A stretch of 24,548 nucleotides of DNA from a virus: IMG/VR virus record IMGVR_UViG_3300031974_000276, positions 1-24,548 of that record. One strand, written 5' to 3'. Of the stretch, positions 15,248-22,376 are shown one piece after another. The notes under the pieces were generated by a model, which did no database searches, had not been told where the DNA came from, and saw only the letters and a list, made by a program, of their open reading frames with translations. The translations under genes and the position numbers were made by a program. Each line of letters begins with the position of its first letter. The stretch's first letter is position 1.

Positions 15248-15597
15248 TAGTTATTTACCTTTGCTCCTGCTCTCCATTGATAACAAGACCAATATCGTGC
15301 TTTCCATTTAGGACCTGGATTATCACAATTGTGCCTTGCTCTAAACGATTTACGTCTAGCTGGGTCGTCTCTTTTAATACTTAAACCTGTTGTGTCACCA
15401 AACGATACTTTAACTACATTACCTTTTTCGTTCTTAACATAAACATAAAACTTCTTACTACCACCACGAATTGGGTCATTAAGTTTGACCTTTTTGCCTT
15501 GATATTCAGACTCTTGTAAAGGTTCGTGTTCGTGTTCAAAAATACACTCATCACATTCTTTATCGTAGTTTTCAAATTCTTTTAATGTTTTTACCAT
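15247..15597 (-). CDS. Cys-containing conserved domain protein
   Basis: 116 aa. The N-terminal 35 residues are acidic with C-D-E-C and H-E-H-E-P, possibly metal-binding. The C-terminal 75 residues are a basic domain with K-K-F-Y-V-Y-V-K, V-K-V-S-F-G-D, D-D-P-A-R-R-K-S-F-R-A-R-H-N-C-D-N-P-G-P and W-S-C-Y-Q-W. I recognise this as a domain widespread in marine T4-like phage genomes beside or fused to head maturation genes, without a known activity. N-terminus M-V-K-T-L-K-E-F-E-N loosely fits the capsid-targeting pattern. TAATG overlaps at both ends. Confidence 0.8.
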   Translation of the reverse strand: MVKTLKEFENYDKECDECIFEHEHEPLQESEYQGKKVKLNDPIRGGSKKFYVYVKNEKGNVVKVSFGDTTGLSIKRDDPARRKSFRARHNCDNPGPKWKARYWSCYQWRAGAKVNN

Positions 15598-17894
15598 TAG
15601 ACTTTCTCTATCATTTTAGCAACAGCCTCTTTTAGCTTTGCTTCCCATTGTTCTTTATAACGTTCCCTATATTTATTCATTGTGGACTCTGTAGCTGCCC
15701 ATTCTTTTATGTCTTTTTCAGTAGGGCTATCTGTTTCTCTTTCTAGGAAACCTTTGATTTTCTTCTTAACTGCCATATCACCACTACCTGGTTGTGACGG
15801 TTTGTATGTGGGATTTTCATATCCTGCATAGTCTGGTTCACCTGGTGTTATGGTTGATGTATGTTTAGCGTAGTCGTTACCAATGTCTGTCGCCTCTTTA
15901 ATCTTTGAAACGAGGTCTTTTCGTAATTCTCCAAACATTTTTTTATATTTCTGCGTGTGTTTAGATGGTTTAGTTTTAGCTGTCTTATCTCCAGGTGCTG
16001 GAGTGTTGTCATTCTTGGTTGTGTCTTTGCCTTTAAAATGGCCAGCTCGTTTATCTTTAACATCTTTTTTTAGTCCACTATAATACTTTTTAGGTTGTGT
16101 TCCTTCTTTATCTTTCACGTCTTTATCTTGAGCCAATCTATCAGTATGTGCTTTAGAAGCCTCTGATACTGCCTCAAATCCATAGTCAACGTCTAGGTTA
16201 TATTCCCTCACGTCTACCTCTCTATCTGCCGATACAGGTACACAATCCCATATCCAAGCTTTATGTAAATTATTTTTATCGTCTTCTAATACGACATAAT
16301 TAGTACCTTTTCTTTTTACGATACCTTGTATATCTTCTTTGACATAATCAACTTTGTCGCCAATGTTAAATATCATTTCTCTAATATATAAATCTCTAAT
16401 TTGTTGGTGTTCAAAGTCTTTAAATGGTACAACTTCTTTAGTCTCGCCTGTGTATTGAGCGGCTAAATTCATACCTTGTCTTACTTGTTTCATTATAGCA
16501 TTTGCGTCAACACCTCTTGGTAGTCCTCTTTTAAAACTAGCAATATCGTTGCTTGAAGCAGCTGCTCTCATTTTACTTGCTGACATACCTGATACGTTAT
16601 CGGCATCGGGGTCTCTTTCGCCAGCAGATACAACATCAATATTATCAAAGTTATAATAACCGTGTCTTGATTTTACATCATTATACTTTTTAATTATTGT
16701 ATCAAATTCTCTAACTCTATCACTACCTACAACCATAGTTATATCACTATAACCTTTTTTGTAAAGTAATGTACAAATATCTAATATCATATTTGTATTG
16801 TTAACTTCTATATTTCTTGCGTGTCTAGGAAACATCTTTTTCATTATGTCTAGTTTTTGTCTAGGCGATAATGGATTCTTTTTAGGGTCCTGACTTCTAC
16901 TTAAATAAATTCTGTAATCGTTTGACCTAATACTTGCCACTTTATTAATTAACTTTTCGTGGCCAGTTGTAGGTGGATTAAATCTACCAAAACTAAATGC
17001 GATTGACTTGCCTTTAGCTTCGTGCATTTCTAAATCATCTATCTCTTTATCGGTAACTTTACCGTCATCTAAAATCTTTTTACATTTTTTATAGAAGTTT
17101 AAATAGTGATACTTTTCTAACATTTTATAGATAACATTTTTAGGCAATCTATTCTTAATACCAAACTTTTGTATTTGGTCTGGTGTCATATCTGAATCAA
17201 AAGCAGCTCTTCTATCTGCGTCAACACCATCACCTACTTTAATAATGGCTTTGATACTATCTTCTATTTCTTCTAATTTATCGTTAATTCTATCTTGTAA
17301 ATTTAAAATATCATTAGGTTCTAATTCTTCTAATTCTCTGTAATCAATAATGTCTCTTTTTAATTCACCTTTGATAACATCTAACTCTTGTACTTTTTTC
17401 TCAAAATCTTTTAAGTATAAACTAGGGTCAAATGTAAAATCGTCAGGTCTTTTTATAAACTTATTACCCTCAATATCAAATACAGCGTCAGCCTTTTTGT
17501 TTTGGTCTTCGTATGTTTCTTTATCTGTAATAAAATAATAATTAATTGGGTGTTCAGAACCAGGTATTAATTTACCTTGAATATTATCTGGATTACTAGC
17601 AGACAAATACTTTTTAGATAATCTTGTTCTTTCTTCTTCTTGTTTATCAGCAGGCACATCAAACAATACATTAAGGTCTAGGTCTGCGTCATTTCTATAT
17701 CTCTTTGTAAGAATAGAACCGATAAGAGAAACTTTTAAAACAGGATACTCACTTTCAAATTCTTCTAGTTGTTTATTGATTAATACAACAACACTAGGTT
17801 TGATTTTAGGATTAGGAGTATCAGCGTCATCAAACACAGCCTTAGCATATGTTCTTCTTGGTATATCTATGATACTTTCTTTAAACGTTTTCAT
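15597..17894 (-). CDS. Double nucleotidyltransferase: pol-beta type plus HIGH-superfamily domains
   Basis: 765 aa from the ATG at 17894, which overlaps the kinase stop as ATGA; a longer frame starting 33 bases earlier is less likely. N-terminal region 30-130 resembles a pol-beta-type nucleotidyltransferase (L-I-G-S at 57-60; D-A-D-L-D-L-N-V with Asp71/Asp73). Residues 295-470 form a HIGH-superfamily cytidylyl/NMN-adenylyl-type domain: G-R-F-N-P-P-T-T-G-H (TTGH instead of HxGH, ending His312), V-V-G-S-D-R, and S-G-M-S-A-S-K-M-R (435-443). An SH3/KOW-like segment follows (509-552), then a basic low-complexity tail (P-A-P-G-D-K-T-A-K-T-K-P-S-K-H-T). N-terminus MKTFKESIIDI is capsid-targeting-like. 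Substrates cannot be told; NAD precursors, tRNA ends or proteins are options. Confidence 0.8.
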   Translation of the reverse strand: MKTFKESIIDIPRRTYAKAVFDDADTPNPKIKPSVVVLINKQLEEFESEYPVLKVSLIGSILTKRYRNDADLDLNVLFDVPADKQEEERTRLSKKYLSASNPDNIQGKLIPGSEHPINYYFITDKETYEDQNKKADAVFDIEGNKFIKRPDDFTFDPSLYLKDFEKKVQELDVIKGELKRDIIDYRELEELEPNDILNLQDRINDKLEEIEDSIKAIIKVGDGVDADRRAAFDSDMTPDQIQKFGIKNRLPKNVIYKMLEKYHYLNFYKKCKKILDDGKVTDKEIDDLEMHEAKGKSIAFSFGRFNPPTTGHEKLINKVASIRSNDYRIYLSRSQDPKKNPLSPRQKLDIMKKMFPRHARNIEVNNTNMILDICTLLYKKGYSDITMVVGSDRVREFDTIIKKYNDVKSRHGYYNFDNIDVVSAGERDPDADNVSGMSASKMRAAASSNDIASFKRGLPRGVDANAIMKQVRQGMNLAAQYTGETKEVVPFKDFEHQQIRDLYIREMIFNIGDKVDYVKEDIQGIVKRKGTNYVVLEDDKNNLHKAWIWDCVPVSADREVDVREYNLDVDYGFEAVSEASKAHTDRLAQDKDVKDKEGTQPKKYYSGLKKDVKDKRAGHFKGKDTTKNDNTPAPGDKTAKTKPSKHTQKYKKMFGELRKDLVSKIKEATDIGNDYAKHTSTITPGEPDYAGYENPTYKPSQPGSGDMAVKKKIKGFLERETDSPTEKDIKEWAATESTMNKYRERYKEQWEAKLKEAVAKMIEKV

Positions 17895-18583
17895 CTTCTT
17901 CTTAATTTTCTTTCCGTAGCCATCCATCTTTTTGCTGTGTATGACTTAATTTTATTTGACAATAAACTTCTTACGGCTTTACCTACTTTATTCATTACAA
18001 CGGTTGTAAGTTCTTTATCATCTTTACTATTATCTACAATCACCATATTACCCATACCAAATAAATTTTGAAATCTACCAATATTAGCTTGTACGCCTTC
18101 CCAAGATTTTCTTGTAATATATTCTGGTACACTTCTTTCTCTTTTAGAGTTTCTTTCTAATGCCACATCTAAACTAGTATTAACAAATATCATATAACAA
18201 TCATAACCTAATTGTCTCAATTGTGCTGTTTGACTTTTAATCTTATCATAATCTCTACCAGTACCATCAACAACCATACCTAATCTGCCTTTGATAGATA
18301 AGTCCATTATATTACCTGTTGTTGCCTTTGCTCTGGCTCTTACTATATCTCTTGCCTCTGCCTCATCTTCAGGCATTTTTAGTGAAAGATTATTTTTCTT
18401 TAATGCAACTTCAAAAGCATTATCAGAGTTAATCATTCTTAAACCTGTGCCACCAAATGCACTTCTGGTTACAAATGTTTTACCAGAACCTGGACCACCT
18501 GCAAGAAAAAATGCCTTAAAAATATTAGGGTCATATAAACCCTCATTTAATTCTGTATATTTTATGTCGTTAAATGTTTTCAT
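17891..18583 (-). CDS. P-loop kinase, zeta-toxin/polynucleotide-kinase-like
   Basis: 230 aa. Walker A is A-G-G-P-G-S-G-K-T (28-36). A catalytic Asp54 sits in I-N-S-D, Walker B-like Asp106 in V-V-D-G-T-G-R-D, and an Arg-rich lid in E-R-N-S-K-R-E-R-S-V-P (143-153). This order fits the zeta-toxin/T4 Pnk branch that phosphorylates nucleic acid ends or small sugars and nucleotides; which one is not visible. N-terminus MKTFNDIKYTELNEG is capsid-targeting-like with L-N-E before Gly15 as a possible protease site. ATGA overlaps link it to the adenylate kinase upstream and the double nucleotidyltransferase downstream, so the three are made together. Confidence 0.85.
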   Translation of the reverse strand: MKTFNDIKYTELNEGLYDPNIFKAFFLAGGPGSGKTFVTRSAFGGTGLRMINSDNAFEVALKKNNLSLKMPEDEAEARDIVRARAKATTGNIMDLSIKGRLGMVVDGTGRDYDKIKSQTAQLRQLGYDCYMIFVNTSLDVALERNSKRERSVPEYITRKSWEGVQANIGRFQNLFGMGNMVIVDNSKDDKELTTVVMNKVGKAVRSLLSNKIKSYTAKRWMATERKLRRR

Positions 18584-19161
18584 CTTTCTATTCTTTTTAT
18601 AATTTTATTTGCAATAACTTCAGGCTCTGCACCCTCAGCCTTTATATTTATTAATTGTTCATCAAAATGTTTAATAACTGGACCAACTTGTTTTTCGTGT
18701 TCTCGTAATCTTTGTTTAATAACCTCTGGTTTATCATCTGCTCTACCTCTGGCCGTCAATCTTTTAATTACTTCTTGTTCAGATACTTGTAAGTTAATAA
18801 TAAAATTATGTTCTATATTATTTTTATCCATTGCTCTTACTTGTTCCATACTTCTAGGAAAACCATCAAATACATATCCGTTTCTTGCGTCTGGTTTTTT
18901 AAGTCTGTCCATAACTTCTCTCATAACAATCTCTGTCGGAGCAAACTTACCATTCGCTAATAATTCTTTTACTCTTTTACCATCTGGCGTATCTTTCTTT
19001 GCCAAGTCTCTCATCATATCACCAGTATAAATGTGTGGTATATCAAAATGCTTTGTAATATATTTTGAGTAAGTTGATTTACCCGAACCTGGTCCACCTA
19101 TCATTATAATCTGCCAAGGTCCACCTTTTATTTCTCTTAAAAATCTTTCTACAAATTTCAC
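18580..19161 (-). CDS. adk: Adenylate kinase (NMP kinase) with extended N-terminus
   Basis: 193 aa, typical of the short-lid adenylate kinases. P-loop G-G-P-G-S-G-K-S (22-29), NMP-binding T-G-D-M-M-R-D (46-52), signature V-F-D-G-F-P-R (97-103) and short lid G-R-A-D-D-K-P-E (139-146). It interconverts AMP and ATP to ADP; other NMPs may be substrates. The start is a GTG at 19161 within a GTGA overlap with the 53-aa gene. The catalytic fold normally begins close to the P-loop strand, but here about 16 residues precede it, MKFVERFLREIKGG, resembling M-K-T-Y-Q-E-F-I-A-E of T4 internal proteins, with L-R-E before Ile11. This is a rare phage-encoded adk, presumably maintaining nucleotide pools. Confidence 0.88.
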   Translation of the reverse strand: MKFVERFLREIKGGPWQIIMIGGPGSGKSTYSKYITKHFDIPHIYTGDMMRDLAKKDTPDGKRVKELLANGKFAPTEIVMREVMDRLKKPDARNGYVFDGFPRSMEQVRAMDKNNIEHNFIINLQVSEQEVIKRLTARGRADDKPEVIKQRLREHEKQVGPVIKHFDEQLINIKAEGAEPEVIANKIIKRIER

Positions 19162-19319
19162 TTTCTATATCCTGTGCCTTTATCTCTGTTGCCCCATCTT
19201 TTTTGCCAAGCCCAAACACTCATTCTACCACCTATGCTTTCACATATTGAATAGTATTTGTCTAAAACACCAATCATTTTACTTTTAATTAAATCAATTG
19301 TATCTGGTATTGTTCTCAT
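19158..19319 (-). CDS. 53-aa hypothetical protein
   Basis: A complete short frame fills the gap between two genes: ATG at 19319 in a TAATG overlap with the ligase-like gene, TGA at 19160-19158 overlapping the GTG of the adenylate kinase. The product starts M-R-T-I-P-D-T-I-D-L-I and ends in a Trp-rich, basic segment S-V-W-A-W-Q-K-R-W-G-N-R-D-K-G. The Trp/Arg-rich end could bind nucleic acid or a protein partner. No homologue recognised with confidence. Confidence 0.6.
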   Translation of the reverse strand: MRTIPDTIDLIKSKMIGVLDKYYSICESIGGRMSVWAWQKRWGNRDKGTGYRK

Positions 19320-20536
19320 TAATTCCATCCTTTTGGCATTGTAAAGTTTTGCCTGCTAAATTCTAATCTATCTACAAGTTTAACTGCACCTGCAACTCTA
19401 TCAACGGCCACATATCCTTCAGGAGCGGTTACTCTATAACCACTTGAAGTTCTAACAAAGTGACCTATACTTTGAATTTGATTCATCTTTCTTAATAAAG
19501 TATTTTTAGCATTTGCTAAAGTAATATGACTTGCAATCGCAAAGTATAATGCTGTTCTATTTCTTTTAATAAAATCCATACCTTCTTTTTTTGCTTTTTG
19601 GTATGGTGCTTTACCTCTATCAGTTTTCTTACTATCAATTTCTTTATCTAATACGTTTTCGTAATATGTTTCAAATCTTTTTTGCATATCTCTTACACCA
19701 CCCATATTACCTTGCGTTGTTTTGATAAAGTGATTAAAGAAAGTTTTTAATCTAAAGCCAACCGTGTTAGTGTCTTGACTTGTTTTAGACATTTCATTTA
19801 ACATAGGAGCTGCTTTAGATAAAGAGCCTTCAGCCATTCTTATTTGTGCGTCAAAAGCTTTTAGTTCATTAGCATTAAACATAACTGAACCTGACTTATC
19901 TGTATATTGAGCAGACGCTAAAAATATATTTGAACCACCATTACCTCTAACGGTACCAAAACCTGCTGATAAACTTTTCATATTTTTACCAGTATAAGAT
20001 GTATGAAATACAATACCCATTTTGGCTCTAGCAATTTGTCTACCTATGCTACTATTTACCGGTACTGCATATGTAATTGTATTAGGTGTAAATGAAAGCA
20101 TTTTTTCGCCATCAATATTTACTACTTTTAAATCGTCTGTAAATAATAGGTCACCTTGCAAGATACCTTTGATTGGTAATTTTTTAAGATAATTAAAACA
20201 ATATGAAAGTTTTTGAGCTGCACCACCTGTGCCGTGATTTTTTTTAATATCTGATATTGAATAATTGATTTTAGGTGTGACGTTGAATACTGATTTAGTA
20301 CCAACAAAGAATTTTCCGTTTTCTGGATTTTGACCACATATAATAGCAGGCGCACCGTCCCATTTAACGGTCATATTAACTGCACCTTTGGCATTACCAG
20401 CCAACATATTTCTAACTGATTTTAGAAAGCTTATTGCATTATCACCACCTTTGGCACCGTTATTGATAATATCATCTTCTAGGTGTTCAAGGTGTGTGTT
20501 TTTGTCCTGTGTAAAGAAACCTTTAAAACTAAACAT
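19319..20536 (-). CDS. Ligase-like covalent nucleotidyltransferase (DUF6267-like)
   Basis: 405 aa. V-K-W-D-G-A-P-A-I (57-65) matches motif I (KxDGxP) of the DNA/RNA ligase and mRNA-capping superfamily, with Lys58 as the would-be AMP/GMP-accepting residue. Then come F-F-V-G-T-K (77-82), G-I-L-Q-G-D-L-L-F-T (124-133, motif III-like) and K-M-G-I-V-F-H (172-178, motif IV-like but lacking the usual acidic residue). The second half is helical and unassigned. From memory such proteins are called DUF6267 in cyanophages, with H-L-E-H-L-E-D as an N-terminal hallmark, present here (15-21). GGAG ribosome-binding site; exact late promoter 60 bases upstream. Could seal RNA or DNA, or attach a nucleotide to protein. 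Confidence 0.75.
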   Translation of the reverse strand: MFSFKGFFTQDKNTHLEHLEDDIINNGAKGGDNAISFLKSVRNMLAGNAKGAVNMTVKWDGAPAIICGQNPENGKFFVGTKSVFNVTPKINYSISDIKKNHGTGGAAQKLSYCFNYLKKLPIKGILQGDLLFTDDLKVVNIDGEKMLSFTPNTITYAVPVNSSIGRQIARAKMGIVFHTSYTGKNMKSLSAGFGTVRGNGGSNIFLASAQYTDKSGSVMFNANELKAFDAQIRMAEGSLSKAAPMLNEMSKTSQDTNTVGFRLKTFFNHFIKTTQGNMGGVRDMQKRFETYYENVLDKEIDSKKTDRGKAPYQKAKKEGMDFIKRNRTALYFAIASHITLANAKNTLLRKMNQIQSIGHFVRTSSGYRVTAPEGYVAVDRVAGAVKLVDRLEFSRQNFTMPKGWN

Positions 20537-20595
20537 TTGTTCTCCAATTTATCCATTTATATAATAATCACTAACCCATTAACAAATCATACTAC

Positions 20596-20603
20596 TATTT
20601 ATA
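20596..20603 (-). promoter_or_regulatory. T4-type late promoter (TATAAATA)
   Basis: Exact TATAAATA on the minus strand, 60 bases before the ATG of the ligase-like gene, in the 67-base gap after the 491-aa gene. It would drive the entire coupled unit down to 13212. Confidence 0.75.
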
Positions 20604-22079
20604 CTATGAAACCTTTAGAAAAAAGGTAGAAATATCCGTATTTGACATAGCATATCTAACAATCTGTCTTGAAAATTCATCAAGTTTTTTACCTTTTCTA
20701 TCGGCTTCAACTGCCTCTAAAAAAAGTAAACCCATATACTTACCAAAATAAAAAGCTTTACTTTTGTTTTGGCCTCTTTGTGTATATTCATCTGCGTTCT
20801 TTTTAAATATGTCTTTAGCTACCACGTCTTGTTTATTAGTACCAGGTTTTTGTTTGTTTATAAATCTGATATATAAATTGTAAAAGTTATCAAGGTTAAT
20901 TTCCTTATAGTAAGTCTCTCTATAAGTTGATTGATTACTTCTATGACCAATGGTTCTGTTAAAATTCTTTTCTACATAATGATTGACAACACCACCACCT
21001 ATTTTACCAGCAGCTGCATATTTGCCTTTCATTTCACCTTGCCAAGATTTAATTGTTTCCATAGCTCTTAATTGCATTTGACCACCATCACTAAAATGTA
21101 GGTAAACATCTGCTGAATTAAAAAAATCTCCTGTCTGACCAAAAGTAAAACCAGCAAATTTTGTATCGGCATTATGAGTTCTTTTCCTAGTATTAAATGG
21201 TGTTACCGTTGCTTGTGAACCACCGACTTTTTTTAAAGATATGCCTAAAGTATGTTCATCAACTTTATCTCTAACTGCTTCTCTTAATTCTGTCCATTCT
21301 ACTGGTAAAGTTTTTTCATCTTTAGAAAATGGTAATTTACTAGTAGGTTGTTTTGTACTCATCCATATATCTCCTGGATTCCACTTATCATCATTAAAAG
21401 AACCAGGTGCTATAGGTGGATTATTAACTTTCTTATCGTAATCTTGAGCTTTCTTTTTATTATCATAAACAGCTTTCATAAAAGGAGACCCTCTATGAAA
21501 ATAAACTTTTTTATTTTTAAAAACTTTTACATACTGCGAATTATAAATTGCATTGGCAGACTTTATAAAAACATCTGTTTTAAACCAATCTTCAGGACAT
21601 TTTTCGTATAAATCTTCAATTTTGTTTCTTTGAGATTTATCATAAGTAAAACAATAATCGTGTTGTTTTTTTAGTGCTTTTATATCTGTATTTTGATTAG
21701 TTAATTTAGTAGCACCAGTATTAAAAAGTATAGATAGAAAATAACATTGTAATGATTCAGTTATAGCCGTGTCGCTTGCACCACCACCTGAACCTTTACC
21801 ACCACCAAAATCGGGGTCTTTGAAAAATTTAGAAACTAAATCTCTACCTGTTTCAGTTCTTCCTGATTTACTATTAGAATATACAATAGTGTATTTGCCT
21901 TTATCGTCTTTGAGTAATTTTAAACCATAGACTTTTCTACCATTAGCATTTTGACCTAGTATAAATTCTTTTTTATCTCTGACTTTACATTCAAAAATGC
22001 TTACATAATCCTTACCTTTATAAGGACCACCGCTGGCTGTGTACTTGTCTTTAAATCTACTAGCTGATAATTGACCCAT
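20604..22079 (-). CDS. Conserved hypothetical protein, 491 aa
   Basis: No family recognised with confidence. A N-terminal domain (1-90) is followed by a Gly-rich linker (92-101) and a helical stretch with T-E-S-L-Q-C-Y-F-L (107-115). Later come W-N-P-G-D-I-W-M (233-240) and G-I-S-L-K-K-V-G-G-S (279-288). The spaced E108, D237 and S-L-K (281-283) with Lys283 resemble the layout of PD-(D/E)XK nucleases, but Glu of the ExK pair is Ser here, so this is only a suggestion. Ribosome-binding site GGGAG, spacing seven. A GATAAATA late-type site lies 19 bases upstream of the ATG. Similar size and style as the next gene, which suggests a partner role. Confidence 0.75.
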   Translation of the reverse strand: MGQLSASRFKDKYTASGGPYKGKDYVSIFECKVRDKKEFILGQNANGRKVYGLKLLKDDKGKYTIVYSNSKSGRTETGRDLVSKFFKDPDFGGGKGSGGGASDTAITESLQCYFLSILFNTGATKLTNQNTDIKALKKQHDYCFTYDKSQRNKIEDLYEKCPEDWFKTDVFIKSANAIYNSQYVKVFKNKKVYFHRGSPFMKAVYDNKKKAQDYDKKVNNPPIAPGSFNDDKWNPGDIWMSTKQPTSKLPFSKDEKTLPVEWTELREAVRDKVDEHTLGISLKKVGGSQATVTPFNTRKRTHNADTKFAGFTFGQTGDFFNSADVYLHFSDGGQMQLRAMETIKSWQGEMKGKYAAAGKIGGGVVNHYVEKNFNRTIGHRSNQSTYRETYYKEINLDNFYNLYIRFINKQKPGTNKQDVVAKDIFKKNADEYTQRGQNKSKAFYFGKYMGLLFLEAVEADRKGKKLDEFSRQIVRYAMSNTDISTFFLKVS

Positions 22080-22097
22080 ATGTCTCTCCCTACATAC

Positions 22098-22105
22098 TAT
22101 TTATC
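22098..22105 (-). promoter_or_regulatory. Possible late promoter (GATAAATA)
   Basis: GATAAATA on the minus strand fits NATAAATA and ends 19 bases before the ATG of the 491-aa gene, leaving a leader of about 12 bases with a GGGAG ribosome-binding site. The first position differs from TATAAATA and the site overlaps the end of the upstream gene. Confidence 0.45.
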
Positions 22106-22376
22106 TTTTTGACATATAGTTTAAACATAGAAAAGGTGGTACGCCACCATTTACTTGCCAAACTTTATGTTTATTTTGAAAATCTACAATCTTCTTTGCG
22201 TCTTCTTCAAAAAAATATTCATTAATCACAGAGTTGGTTGGCTGTTCAATAACTTGCCAGACCATTTTTCTACCACGTTTTACTAGTTTTGTATTGTAAG
22301 ACAATTTACCCTTTTGACCTCCTGGTCTCTTATCACCTTTATGAAATCTAACTTTTTGTTTTTTAGTTTTTGGCAT
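22101..22376 (-). CDS. Small basic hypothetical protein
   Basis: 91 aa, rich in Lys and Arg in the first 40 residues, with K-V-R-F-H-K-G-D-K-R-P-G-G-Q-K-G-K and V-W-Q-V-I-E. The C-terminal half is mixed with a Cys. Coupled to the helicase gene by TAATG. Basic charge and position after gp41 make a nucleic-acid-binding replication accessory possible, but no known family (including gp59 or gp32) is recognisable. Confidence 0.7.
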   Translation of the reverse strand: MPKTKKQKVRFHKGDKRPGGQKGKLSYNTKLVKRGRKMVWQVIEQPTNSVINEYFFEEDAKKIVDFQNKHKVWQVNGGVPPFLCLNYMSKR

